Positions 1 to 12,015 of a stretch of 64,000 bases of DNA are shown piece after piece. Under the pieces are notes generated by a model. The model worked only from the letters and a program-made list of their open reading frames with translations. It did not search any database and was not told the origin of the DNA. How positions within the stretch are numbered: position 1 is the stretch's first letter; each line of letters begins with the position of its first letter. A program made the position numbers and the translations under genes. Origin of the DNA: Daedaleopsis sinensis (Eukaryota > Basidiomycota > Agaricomycetes > Polyporales > Polyporaceae); NCBI GenBank assembly GCA_033807695.1, contig CM066300.1, positions 5,332,001 to 5,396,000 of the forward strand, in the 5' to 3' direction.

Positions 1-2337
1 GGCTGTTCGCGACACGCCCGTTTCCACTTCTGACAGAGAGCGTGTGCTGGGAATCTATCAGCACTCCAAGTCCGAGCATGTAGAGGTCGGACATTACCGA
101 TCCGGGTCAATTTCATCCAGTTAGAGTCGTTCATATGATCGTCGGTGACCTCCCTCCGATGAGCGGATGACATGCCCCGAGTGCTCCCCGCGATCTCATT
201 TAATCTAGCCCATAGAGTCTCTAATATTTCTCCGTCCTGGACGCCGATCCCACGTATGAAGTTCGCAGAGAAACGGGCAAAACACCGAGGGAGGTGGCCG
301 TGTACATGGAACTGTCCGATTCCGCGGAGGAACTTGACACCGTCCGGGATCGAGAGATACGGACTCTTGCTGAACCGCTCACGGAGGTGTGTGTAGTATT
401 GACACATTATGTCGTAGAGGACCAGGATAATGGTGAGTCCGTTGAGATACGCCAGCACCCAGTGCAGCACATAGTCCATATTCTTTTGGCTAAGTTCCTC
501 AGTGTCAGCGTCTCCGTGGAGCATGCAACCGAGTGACTACATACCCTTCCCCTCCGTGGAAGTCCACGCAGGCATGCGGACAAAAGAATCCGTGCCTAGA
601 GCAGGCTGCCGCTCCGATGCCGGTGGCCTCTAGCTTGGCCCGTTCGATCTTGGAGTTCAACACCGCCCTGTGGTCATTGCAAGTATTCTCCTGCGCGGAG
701 CGGTCACCCGGAGCCAACATAGTCACTATCTACCCTCACATACCTCTTTGAACACTGTAGCAGACTTCAGGTGAGCTTTGTATGGAGTGTCCGTGACCAT
801 AAACCCATGTCCATCTGCGAGGGCAACATCGTCCTCCGGGTTCTTCATACGACGATGCTGCGCGCTGAAATTGCCGTCGAGAACGATTGAGCGTGTGTAC
901 TTCCACCTGCAGCAATGTCAGACAGAGCGAATGATCATATGGAGCAGGCTCACCCCTCTGGGTCGTCCTGCCAGTTCTCCGGGAGGTTAACTCCGGGCTG
1001 AGGGCACGCCGGACAATGGACAGCCAGGTCTCCTTGCCCAGGCTCCTCGGAGCGGTGACCGTAGCCGTTCCACTTCCTTGACTTGAGATTCCGCCACTGC
1101 CTGGAGACACGGAGGAGCTCACGATACCGATCCTGTACCGTAGGTCAGCATATAAGGGAGCTCGGATAACGTCTCCAAACCCACCGGGGCCATGTGCGGA
1201 AATGCAGCATTCGTCATACGACGGAGCTTGTTAAAGTAGTTCCGTGGAGAAGTATGAGTCTCCTTGTTGTCCAGCAAAAAGTCATCCAGCAACCGTGTAG
1301 TGAAGGCGGTACGTGGGCGGACTGAGGAGGCTGGGTACAGATTCATGCACAGAAGCTGTAGATCATCGCGGGCATGGTTCGGACATCGGCAGAATACCAC
1401 CGGGACCTCGTGAACACCGGTGATGTCAACGATCACCAGGCTCCGGGTGCTAGACATGAGCTCCGCGGAGCTCGTGACTCCTGTTACGGGTTCTCCGAAA
1501 ACCGGTAGTTCTGCCAGCGGAGCGAGAGGGATGTTGTCGTCAATCTCATCAAAGAGATAGTCCATGTTTTCGTCCTCAAGTCCTTCTGGATCTTCGTCGA
1601 CAAAGAACAGCTCCCGGTCTGGTTCTTCAATCTGTTCAGATCGTCCCTCGGCGTCCGGAGCGTCCCGGCGCCCCGCGGAGCTCGTCCTTTCGCTATAGAT
1701 CTCTGCGGACTGCGTGTACGGATGTGTTGGGCATGGCTGACCGCCGTGTCCGCAATGTATCTGCACTCCGACAGTACGCAGCCAGCTCCGGCGGAAGTGT
1801 GTACCGGTCCAGTGTTCAACCCGGTGGAACGGAAGACGGAGATGAGCAACACGGAGACAAGGGGCACAGTATGCCGGAGCGCCGATACAGTCTGTACATC
1901 GCCAGCTGGCTGTGTGTCCACACACACCGAGCTCTGAAGGAGGTAGGGTGTGTAAACTGAGTCCGAGATAGAGGTACTCTGCACGTAGTCCGAGGAATTC
2001 ACGTTGATAGTCATTCTGACTCTATGCAGCATGCGGACTGATTGAGCTCATGTGCGGGCTTCCATATTCCCCAGCTACTGACCTTGGATTTCTTCGCGGA
2101 CTCCGTAAACGTGTGCTCATTGAAACCCGTATCGATTTCTTCGGACTCCAGGGGAGTAATCGGACTGGCGCGAGACGGAGTGGCATTGGGAGTTTGAGAC
2201 GACTTTGCGGGAAGCGTCTTTGGCTCGGACCTCGTCCGCTTTGTGGTGATCCGTGTTCCCCGTGCGGTCTGACGGACTACTGCTGTCGTCTCGTTATACT
2301 TGGATACTGGAGGAGGTACGGTACGTCCGACTGGCAT
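1..2337 (-). CDS. KDZ transposase with CxC2 cysteine cluster (element A, partial)
   Basis: Transposase expected to cut and move the element. Exons on the minus strand, in gene order: 2337-2083, 2015-1185, 1132-954, 906-744, 690-545, 489-98, 46-1 (continues outside). Exon 2 holds the CxC2-type cluster (SWRCTDC, YCAPC, FHRVEHWTGTHF, HCGHGGQPCP), an acidic linker, then the conserved TAFTTRLLDDF block. The KDZ core follows: VLDGNFSAQHRRMKNPEDDV, TGIGAAACSRHGFF, NMDYVLHW, LYDIMCQYY, FHVHGHLPRC and ETLWARLNE. The Asp in DGNF, the Asp in YDIM and the Glu in ETLW are the likely DDE-type catalytic residues. All introns are 50-68 nt with GT-AG ends. The ATG at 2337 is the first in-frame ATG; the frame stays open upstream to about 2376. 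No break is seen in the visible part. It ends 65 bp from the TET gene on the same strand. Confidence 0.93.
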
Positions 2338-2402
2338 CGCGTCGGAGGGCGCACTGGTGTACAGGACAAGAGACAAGATGCCCGATAGGTGACAGGGACG
2401 CT

Positions 2403-3709
2403 TTACATGTACATACTAGGTAGTTTCGCCCACTCTGGTAAATCCCCCCTCTCTGGCTTCGGGATGATCCCGTCCTTCCACAGCCATGCTAAGCAGATCC
2501 GATCGGGTGGGACGGAAGGAACTCCGTGGAGCACCACCCGTGAGCTGACCATCACGAGAGAGCCGGAGTCATACGGAACACTAGCTCCGAACGTGCCCAA
2601 AGCGAGGACTGCTTTGTCTCCATAGGTTCCTACACTCAGCAAAGCGTCGAGCCAGCCCGGAAGACCGTTCTGATCACGGTGCATGATTGTCTCCCGATTG
2701 ACGATCATCTGCGCCCCGTGATAGAACGAGGGCCAGGCCTCGACAAATGCTCGGAGGTCTGCGTCGTCGAGATGTAGTGTCGCATGTCGTTCGCGGACGA
2801 CTCGGTAGAGCTCGGGATGAAGGACTGCAATGACACCATCCATCAATGCTCCGACCTCCTTCAGTGCTTGCATCCATCGCATTGCTGCCGGAGTCTTGGT
2901 GTCCGCCAGAACAATGGGGCCTTTGGACTGACGGACGAGATAAGCTGTGTGTGTCTGCGACCAATCGAAAGACTAACCTGCCACCCGAGCTCAAACCATG
3001 CCGGTCCGAGAGTGACCTGTCCGGACTTCAAGGCTTTCCCTGGGGTGTAGTACTTGTTGGCCCGCCGCCAGTTCTTCTGAGAGCTCCGCCCTTCCGGAGT
3101 TTTCTGAATCTTGAGCTGATCTGCGATAACAGATGCGGCCTCCGTCACAGCCTTCTGAATGGGCTAGTGAGTATGCGGAGAGGTCAGCTGTATAGTGTAG
3201 CTGACCTGATGACGGACTGCAAGCAGTGATGGCAACGATACAGCCATGATCCGTCCCTCGCAGTCTGTGAAGACAGCAGGCTCGGAAACCACGGGGAGCG
3301 GTCGAGTCCGGTCGAGTACAACCTCTGCCGGAACCAGAGGCTCGAATGCTCTTGTCAATTCGTCCTCTCTATCCACAGTAGCGGTGCAGGTCTTCTTGAG
3401 CTGGGATGCATACGTAGTCGCGTCCCAGCTGACGCTATCTGTAGCATAGACATCAACAGTTGACCCATGCGGACACGGGGAAAACACGGTACAGTTGTTC
3501 CGCAAAGCTGAGACTAGTGCGCGCGCGACGGCATGACAGTCTCCCACGAGGCTTGGGCTAATACCAGATGGCGGAGCGATTTCCGAGACATCCGGAGCGG
3601 TTCGGAGTGTGCTGTCATCCTTGGTACAGTACAGACTGTGCAGTCCGACAATGAACTTCGTGATTTCAGCACGTTTTCTGGTGTCAATTGGCGGGCAGGG
3701 GAGCGACAT
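2403..3709 (-). CDS. TET/JBP-like 2-oxoglutarate/Fe(II) dioxygenase (element A)
   Basis: Predicted nuclear enzyme of the TET/JBP family, whose members oxidise 5-methylcytosine or thymine in DNA. Exons: 3709-3206, 3163-2978, 2927-2403, giving 404 aa. The double-stranded beta-helix core is in exon 3: the iron-binding HxD is MHRD (His about 313, Asp about 315), followed by GWLDALLSVGTYGDKAVLAL, with the distal His in VVLHGV (about 364) and an Arg in PPDR (about 373) that could hold 2-oxoglutarate. An N-terminal region of about 230 aa has no domain I recognise. Exon 1 is 504 nt, the same as in the diverged B copy. The gene lies just upstream of the transposase and diverges from the HMG-like gene across 244 bp. 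All metal ligands appear intact, so activity is plausible. The exact base oxidised cannot be read from sequence. Confidence 0.88.
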
Positions 3710-3953
3710 GGGAGATGACGAGCAGGAGCATCAGCGGAATCCGGATAGCTCGACAACGCGTGGTGTACACGAGGCTGTGATCGTGTACCACACTCCCGCT
3801 GTTCCTGATCTAAGCGGTAACACATGTTTCAAATACTGACGCTGACCCGCTGATTCGGGTCCCCCGCACAAGTTGCAAGCGCTCATTCAATGTCACTCCG
3901 CACATCCCTTGTGCAAGTCTACAACGAGGGTCTTTGCTCGTGAATCCCTGGCT
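3710..3953. promoter_or_regulatory. Divergent promoter region, TET / HMG-like genes (element A)
   Basis: A 244-bp gap between two oppositely oriented starts, at 3709 (-) and 3954 (+). It should hold both promoters, so the dioxygenase and the HMG-like gene may be co-regulated. I see no clear TATA box. B1 and B2 have the same divergent arrangement with a 518-bp gap. Confidence 0.5.
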
Positions 3954-6900
3954 ATGGAAGATCCATCTACTCTTACACCTCAGGAGAAAGCTCACATCGA
4001 GGGGCTACAGGCGGAGTACAAGGCACTCCCGAACTCCGAGAAGCAGCAGTACCGATTAGACACAGCTAAGGAGATCTTTGAGGCCCGGGGGATACAGAAC
4101 AATGAGTATGCTAAGTCGGCCGTGTGGCGGGTAAGTCCTCTGGATCTGCGTCCGACTCACGACCGATGTTAACTTTGAGCAGAAGGTCGATACATTGTTT
4201 GGGAACAAAAATAAGGCGCAGAAGACAGACATTCCATTCAAGATTGCGCGGAACTACAGTGGAAAGAGGGTATACAACATTGTCGAGGCAGAGTCTATAC
4301 GTGAGATTGTGGAGCAAGAGGCCACCGACGATGCGAACAAGCACCTGCGGGTTAGTGGTCTGTCGCGAGGACTGCAGTTAGATCTGATGAATATGTAGCG
4401 GTGGAATGACACATGGACGGAGCTCTGGTTGAGCCTCCCCCCCAAGGAGAAGCAGCGTTACGAGGATTTGGCGGAGGAGTGGAATGTGAAGGGCCCGCAG
4501 GAGGAGTACAAGCCTTTGTGAGTGCACTTCGCAGTGTCCACACGGAGCGGACTCTCACTCCAGGTTCCACGGACCGAGTAGTATTGCAAGCAAGCGTGCG
4601 GCATCTTGGATGCGCGCGGTGTGCGAGCTCTTCCACCAGCAGTGTGGCATGCCGCTCTTCATGTATGGTATGTACAAGAATGAGGACGGCAATATGCAAG
4701 CCGTGGTGTGAGTCGCACTGTATTCCGCATCACATTACTCTGCTGAGTGACTTTGAAGCTACGACACTTCGCAGCTTCTCCACAGTCGTGACGAGAACAT
4801 CCCAGAGTTCCGGAAGCTTCCCAACTGGGACCGGAACTTCAGAGACACCGTTTGGAACTTCTTCCCCGGACTCATCGACCCCGAGAATCCAAATGCAGAC
4901 GTTGTCGAGATGATGGACAAGGCTCGGAAACGCCAGCCGGGACAGATCGAGTTTGAGACGTACGAGGACACTGGCCTTCCGATCATGTTCAACGTCACCG
5001 CAGAGGGCAAGGCTATCCCTCGTGGAGAGTATGCGAAGAAGCTGCTACGAACGTACTTAGGAATTCACCACCGTACGTCCGGTCTCTCCCTTGTAGTCGT
5101 GCGGCACTGATCGACTTGCAGAGTGGGCTGCAGGATCGACTACGGTCCGGACTCCTTGGGCTCTCATGGCAAAGCAGCCGGAGAAGTTCTTCGAGGATGG
5201 CATGCTACCCGAAGACGTGGCCATTAACGACCCGGAGCACATGCCGATGGACGCTGTCGTCGCGGTCATTAATCACATCGTCGGCATCGAGAACCCTCCG
5301 GAGGACTCTGAAGAGGAGGCTGTTCGATTCATGCTCTCATCATGGGGCAAGGACCGCAACATCTACGATGCGGAATACACGGAGCCTGTCGCTCCGGTGA
5401 AGAAGAAGGCTGCTCGTCGGAAAGGCAAGACCGCAGTCACTTTCGCGAGAGGACCCCGAGACGAAGACGAGGAAGACGAAATTACGGAGAGCCGGAAAAG
5501 TCGTCGGAAGGGTACCAAGGCCTCTCGGAAACGCCAGCGGGCTGCCAAGGCCCCCCGGAAGAAAGGGGGCAAGAGAGCGAACCCTGACGAGTCTGACGCG
5601 GAGAGCTCCACCGACTCGGAGAGCTCCGTCGACAAAGAACCATGGCTCGCAGGCGAGAGGACGTTCGACTTGGGTGATGAGAGCCCTGAAGACGAGGAGG
5701 AGCACAGCCAATCCGGGGCTGCCGGGGAAGATGAGGACGATGATGAGGACCCTCCGAACCCGGACGCGGACATCGAGACAGGCCCACCTAGTCGACAGCC
5801 TTCCGGCGGGGACATGCCGAAGACTCCGCACGCGACGACAAGGAAGTCCGCATCCAAGTCTGCATCTAAGAGCAAGGGCAAAGGCAAAGCGACCGAGAAC
5901 GACGTCGACATCGACTTCCGCAGCGGCAGACTTGCTCCGATCCAGGTGAAGGATGCTCCCGCACACAAGGTCGAGTACTTCCGGCACTTCTGTGCGATAT
6001 CGGAGTACCGGAACATGATATCCCGTGTCGAAAATCTTGTGAGTTGTGACTCCTACGCATCGTGATACTACGTGCACTCTCGCTCATTCGAATCAAATAA
6101 CAGCTGAAGCAAGATCCGAAGGGGGCGAGTGTCAAGAACCACTCCTGGATCTCGTGGTCTTATGAGGGCGCGCATGTTCCGGAGGAGATCCACACCTCTC
6201 ATGTGCAGGTGGGACGTCTGCTCGAATGGCTCGAGAGTTCTCCCGGCCTTGACGTAGGCCCGGGCCCGGTTCAGCTCTATTGCCTGGCTATGGGAATGAC
6301 GATGGGCGACATCCTGCTCTGTCAGACTGCCGGTGATGAGGAGGGTGTACTCCCGGACGATCTCCCGGAGTACTTCAAGAACACGGAGTTCGTGTTCTCC
6401 GACTTCACCAAGCTTGAGAAGGCTTGTGACCGTGCATTCCCCTCCCCCGGGCCCAAGCGTGTCCGGCCCTCTCGCAACGCGGCTGGCCCGGGCCCCGCCG
6501 AGTCCTCCGGTACATCTGCCAACGCCCCACCGACAAGTACCATTGAAGGAGCTGCTCCGACCGTTGCAAAGAAGAGCAGGCAGGCGCAGCGGAGGGATAC
6601 AAACACGACACAGCAGCATGCTAACGATTCCCGCCCCACCGGGCAGGCTGCTGAAAGGTCCGCGGAGCGCGACATCCCAGACAACAATGCACCGGCGGAG
6701 AGCCCGACCAAGGGAGCTCCGCCTGTCGCTAAGAAGACCAAGCCGGCTCCGCGGCCGCTCGTGAAAACCGGGAAGGCCACGACACAACAGCAGGCTGACA
6801 GTGTCCGCTCGGCGGAGCAGCCAGCCTCACCTGCTAAACAGTCCGCGGAGCACGAGGGTCCGGACGCTCCGCGGAGAAGCTCCCGACCCCGCGTCCCTTC

Positions 6901-7153
6901 TAGGCATCATGATGGCAACATCGACATGGATGGGACCGGCGCACAGACCCCACCCAAGAAGTTATCAAAGCGCAAGCGCACCCAGAGCGACGTTCAGGAC
7001 CACGCTCCGGCGGCGCTACCACCGCCCGTGGTCTCCGAGGCGCCTGCAACCCGGGTGACGCGCCGGAGCGCCCGTGCTGAGCAAGCCCAGGAAGAGCATG
7101 CCGCGGAACCTACACGTCAGCCTAAGCGTGGCCGTGGCCGGGTTAAGAAGTAG
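3954..7153 (+). CDS. Large HMG-like, transposon-linked protein (element A)
   Basis: Exons 3954-4130, 4183-4350, 4399-4517, 4564-4707, 4759-5072, 5122-6038, 6104-7153; 962 aa. The N-terminal part contains charged helical segments with HMG-box-like spacing, for example a Trp/Leu-rich stretch WNDTWTELWLSLPPKEK followed by YEDLAEEWN. A conserved middle region (CELFHQQCGMPLF, VVYDTSQLL, FFPGLIDPEN) has recognisable counterparts in the B copy ([23 protein letters not shown]). The rest is disordered: an acidic/lysine-rich stretch with many Ser/Lys repeats, then a Pro/Ala/Arg-rich tail ending GRGRVKK. A nuclear, DNA- or chromatin-binding role is an inference from composition. An AATAAA-like signal lies at about 7231. 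It converges with the Zn2Cys6 gene, 220 bp apart. Confidence 0.8.
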
Positions 7154-7373
7154 CTGAAGATGTATTTTGTACTCACACAAGTTTCCTTGCCAAGAAATAT
7201 GATTCTACATTCATGGGATTCGTTACATGTTAAATAAATGGACTCCGGACACAGAGTACTCCAATCAGCAAGAAATCGGTGAGTATCTACATGTACATAA
7301 GCATAGCAGTCCGAGCAACAAGAAATCGGCAGGTATGTACAAGTCCGTGAACAGGAAGACTTCGTTTGCAGAT
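7154..7373. other. Convergent intergenic region
   Basis: Short 3'-3' spacer between the HMG-like (+) and Zn2Cys6 (-) genes. It contains a direct repeat of the type CCGAGCAACAAGAAATCGG / CAATCAGCAAGAAATCGG with TACATGTACA, near 7262-7340. Otherwise nothing recognised. Confidence 0.4.
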
Positions 7374-10300
7374 TCAGCTGTCCTCATAGTCCGCAGGTTC
7401 ATTGTCCGCAAGCTCATCGTCCGCAACGTCGTCGTCCGCGTCCTCCTGACCTTGCTCATCTGATCCCGATGACGAGGAGGTGCTCCAGTAGTCAACCTCC
7501 CCTGCCGGAGCATCCTCGTCAAACTCCACCGGATTCGGCTCGTACAACTCCATCTCCCAGTCCTGAATGACAGGGTCTTCGGGCCCTACCACCGGTCCAA
7601 ACTCGTCGCTCTCCGGAGCATCTGGAGGAGAGTCCAGAGGCATGGAGGGGGGAGCGTCGACTGCCGGAGACGTGAGGAGCAACCCAGGGAGCGGATCCGC
7701 GCCCTGCGGAGTCGTTGAGGACTCACCGGAGACCTGTTGGGCCTGCTGTTCATCTGCAAGACGGCGTGTCTCCAAGATAGTCTCAACCTCCGCGGAGGAC
7801 CGCTCACGGGTGCGCCGGATTGGGGTAGTCACCGGGGAGATGATGAAGGTGCGCGGGCGGCGATGGGGAGTCGATGGGGCCGACACAGACGTCACAGAGG
7901 CACTTTTCCGGGCGGCAGGTGCGGAGACCGCAGAGACTCCGCTTTGTCCCCACGTATGCTGCAACGCTTGAAATGTCCCCAGGACCGGCTTGCGGGGGAA
8001 CTCGATGCTGCGGCGGGCCGCAAGACCTGCGGTGTGCTTTGGGAACACCGGAGTCCGTCGCGGAGGTGGCTGTGGAGACGGGGAGGATTCGGACCGCTTG
8101 TTGTCGACCTGCATCGAGTCCTCTGTTGCGGGAGGAGGGGAAGGAATCGCGGGCGGATGATCAGCGACCTGCATCGAGCCCTCTGTCGCGGGAGGAACAG
8201 GCGGAAGCCAGGGCGGAAGATCGGGGAGGGGAGCGAGCTCCGGGACCGTGCTAAGGGACCTCGGAGATACTTCGCGCTCCGCGGGAGAACGGGGGGGCAA
8301 GGGAACATCTCCGGACGACGGGCGGAGTCCGGACAGCGCTCCGATGATTGTGCGGTCGATTCCGAGTTGAGCAAGGTAGGAGTCGACATGGGATCGAACT
8401 CTCGCCTCCTCCTCCGCGGAGTCACGTCGCTCAAGGTTGTCGACTCGGGCGGAAAGTCGACGGAGCTCCTCCGCAAAAGTGGTCCGTAGACCGGAGTCGT
8501 CGTCAACGAGCGGAGCCGACACTCCGACCTGACTCTCAATCTGTTTGACACGCTCTGCGAGGGCGCGCAGCTCTCGGGAGTGGCGTCCCAGTCGATCCGC
8601 CAGCGCGACAGGGTGCAGACGCTTCTGCGCATCGTTCAGCGCAGCGTCCAGGGGGGCCTCCAGCGCTGCAAGCAGCTTCTTGCGCTCATCCCAGGTGATG
8701 TTCCGTCCTTGAACGGCGTCTGACATCCTCGTGAGCTGGACCCGGAGCACATTGACCACGTTGCCGATCACCTCGAGCATCTGCTTCGAGAGGTTCTCGA
8801 CGAGTGGCTCGACGCTCACTGAGGCGTCATTCGGGACAGCCTCGAGACGGCGTAGAACCTCCGTCTGCTCTTGACGGACATTCCGAAGCTCCGTGTGTAC
8901 CGCCCGGACTTCATCGACCATCGCCGCAATGCGATCCCAGCTCTCCGTGAAGATTGCCCGCAAGGAGTCCGTGTACTCCAGCATCTGACGGAGCATGTGC
9001 TCGTTCACAGGCACCGCGGGGACATGCTGAATTGCGGTGAGCACGGTGTCCTGCGCGCGCGTGATGTCGATGGCGACCTGGAGAGCTTCACGGATGTCTG
9101 CAGCAAGCAGAGCCATTTGCTGGCTGAGATACGTGCCCAGCTCCGTCGGATTGTCCGGGTACTCGACGATGGAGAACGAGCCTTGCACACGAGACCCGAG
9201 AACCCGCATAATGTCGTCGGCTTTCGTGCGGATGGAGGCGAGGGTCGGACGGAGGGCTTGCGCAGCAGTTAGGCTTCCTCTGGCATCAGCCATCAGAGAC
9301 GCGACGCTGGTCGGGAGCATGAAAGTGCTTGCGCGCGGGATCGGAGGGATGACGTCGGGCATAGACAGGGGGCGGCTGGACGGACCTGCAAGGAGGGAGG
9401 CGGGGGGCACGTCTTCAAGGCGGCGACTGGATGGACCTGCGATGGGAGGGGCGGGGGGGACGTCTTCAAGGCGGCGGCTGGACGGACCTGCGATGGGAGG
9501 GGCGGGGGGGACGTCTTCAAGGCGGCGGCTGGACGGACCTGCCACGGGAGGGATGTTGGGGATGGCGACCCGAGCGGGGCCCACGGACGAGGGTGCTGTT
9601 TTATCCGACAGGAGTGCGGAGGAACGGGGCGGAGGTGGAACGCGCGGAAGAGATGGCCATCCCGCTGTCGGTATTGTGAGTAGCAATAAAAGTGCGGACA
9701 TTAGCAACGTACCAGGAATCGGCGGAATGCGGATTGCGCGAGACATCCGAAGAGTCTCAGCTACTCTTGCGGATTGCTCCATCTGCAACGCAGCACCCGT
9801 GCTGAGCGGTGGTTGCTTGCTGACCTCGCGAATCTCGCGATAAGGTGAAACCGCAGCCCGCGGACGCATCGTCTGACTGCGAATGGTGTCGCTGACGACC
9901 ACAGCTCCTCCTCGCGCATATGTCGACTCCTCGCGCAAGAGACGTCCTGCATACGGCCCCTCGTCGTCCGCAGGGGCATCCGGCCCCTCGTCGTCCGCAG
10001 GGGCATCCGGCCCCTCGTCGTCCGCAGGGGCATCCGGAGCCTGTTCCGGAGCGTCCGCTGTGGACTCCATGTCCACGGCCATCCCGTCGCCCTCCTGTGC
10101 TGTTGAGGAGTCCGCGCCGGTCGAAGAAGGCGGGGCGGCAGTCGAACTGGATCCGGCGTCCCGCGGAGTTGTCGGACCACTGGTTGTCGACGGCGGAGGC
10201 TCTGTGGACGTCGCGGAACGGGACCGTCGAGCAACCGCCTTGCCCTTGCCTTTGCTATCGGGCTTGCTGTCGGTTCTCGCTTTTTTCCTGTACGGGTTAC

Positions 10301-11799
10301 CGCCCTCAACGAGGACCGAGCGATAGCCGTTGATGCGGCGGTCTGCGCAGACCTGGTACCACCACAGCGGAACCGCGTACGTCTTGTCGTGGTACCCGGC
10401 TGGATACATATCGACCTTCACCTCTCCGGCAGCGACCCGTTGGCACGCCAGCCAAACTAGATACGACCTCCTGGCGGCGTTCTTGTCGATTGTAGCCAAA
10501 GAGCAGCGGCCATGGGTGACGACGCAGATGTCGCAAGAGCCTGCGTTCGCGGGGACCGTGAACTTACACACGTGGCCGTTGGCAATGCACCTGCCGCAAC
10601 GGAGATGCGCAGGCTACGGAGAAAACGATTAGATACAGTGTACAGCTGAGTAGAATACTCTTACCAGTGTGATCGCGAGCGGCCATTCCCCTTCGGGGGG
10701 AACGTCTTGCTCCTCAGAGGGCCCTTGCTCGAGCTTTCTCTTTCTCCCACGTGCAGGTTGCGTCGAAGGACCGGCCGATGACGGAGGAGCTGCGGCCGTG
10801 TCTGCGCGTTTGCGCGCACGTGTGATCATGCCGGCCGGGGTGGTGGGGGGTAGCGGAGCAGGAGGTGGAGGAGGAGGAACCGCTTTCTCCGCCTTCTTGG
10901 TCTTTTTCTTGGACGGAGGAGGAGGCGGAACCTCGGGAGGGGGTGCGGACTCGGTGTCCGACTCTTCTGTCTGCCGCTTCTTGCCCTTCCGTTTGGTGGG
11001 GGTAGTCGGCGGAGCGTCGGAAAGGGGTGCGGATGCGGAGTCCGACCTGGCTGGCTGCTTCCGGGGCTTCTTGCCTCCCCGCTTCGGAGTGGGAGTCTCC
11101 TCGCCTGTGGACATCTCCTCTGCTCCCGCATGGCCCTCCGGATGTTCGAATACGCTCGCCGCGTAGAACGGGAGGACTGCGGGGACGGTGGGGTTGAGCA
11201 GTCCTGGTGCGAAGAGTGTCTGCGGCTGCATGTCCTGAATGCTCCGCTGTCCGGGATCGACTGTGTGCGACCAAGCGCTCCGTGAGACCTTGTTCACATG
11301 TAACAAGGGCTATGTACTCACCTTGCCTCCACCAGCAGTCACGGACCTGGTCCTGTGGGAGGATGCGTGGGGCCGCAAGGTCGTTCGGCTCGATCCGAAT
11401 GACGTGTGCTGGATCGGTCGGGGAGTGGCACTCGTGGCCTTGAACGCACGCGCTGTACACCGCGTCCGCTGCAACCAGACTGGCCCCACGGCGAGCCCTG
11501 ACGTTGTGCTCCCAAAGACATCCAAGCGCGAATCCCGGAAGGGTGCGCCAGCGGTAAGCGTGCACCATCTTCGCAAGGTACTTGCACGCGTTCGTAAACC
11601 GCAAGTCCCAGGACTTACGAGCCTCCTCTTTTTTGTCCGGTCTGCCGTGCCAAGCCCAGAAGAGCTGGCTGATGACCTGCTCCATCTCCTGAATCTGCTC
11701 CGCGTTCGGTTTGGGAGGCCGGCGCTCCGAGGGCTTCGCGTGGGATCGGTGTGGACCTTGCGGTGTGGAACCAGTGGCGTCGGAGGTAGAGGACTGCAT
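7374..11799 (-). CDS. Zn(II)2Cys6-type protein with coiled coil (element A)
   Basis: Exons 11799-11322, 11260-10665, 10613-7374; 1437 aa. At the exon 2/3 junction the protein reads CGRC-x6-C-x10-CDIC-x6-C, which fits the fungal Zn2Cys6 binuclear cluster (CX2CX6CX5-12CX2CX6-8C). This cluster normally binds DNA, so the protein may recognise element or promoter sequences. The cluster is internal (residue about 365) rather than N-terminal as in most fungal regulators. Before it lie about 160 aa containing a Trp-rich segment, then a Lys/Pro-rich disordered part. After it come a WWYQVC segment, tandem DAPADDEGP (x3) and LEDVPPAPPIAGPSSRR (about x3) repeats, a long helical region with heptad spacing (near the segment encoded at 8500-9300), and an acidic C-terminus. 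The counterpart in B is shorter (895 aa). Role in transposition is inferred from conserved linkage. Confidence 0.78.
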
Positions 11800-12015
11800 C
11801 GTTAACGAGTTGGAGATGACAGAGGTTGAGAGTAGAGCAGGATGAGAGAGAAATGTAGACGGTGTCGTCGAAGCCCTCGAGCTCCCCGATGTTCAAAAAT
11901 GAACCACGCGCGGAGCGCCCGCGGCTTGCCCGGCGCCACGTGGGATTGGCGCCCGCCGCAGCATCTCCGGAGTTCAAGTTCATCGTCAAAGTCCAACACC
12001 TTCCTGCAATCCAGC
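11800..12015. promoter_or_regulatory. Divergent promoter region, Zn2Cys6 / RVR genes (element A)
   Basis: A 216-bp gap between start codons at 11799 (-) and 12016 (+). This divergent pair recurs in B1 and B2 with a 434-bp gap. No specific operator recognised. Confidence 0.45.

Noticed and set aside
5340..6077. Minus-strand frames of 245 and 217 codons
   Set aside because: Antisense of the acidic/lysine-rich part of the HMG-like gene in element A.
7737..9843. Plus-strand frames of 250 and 268 codons
   Set aside because: Antisense of the long third exon of the element A Zn2Cys6 gene, which has better domain and splice support.
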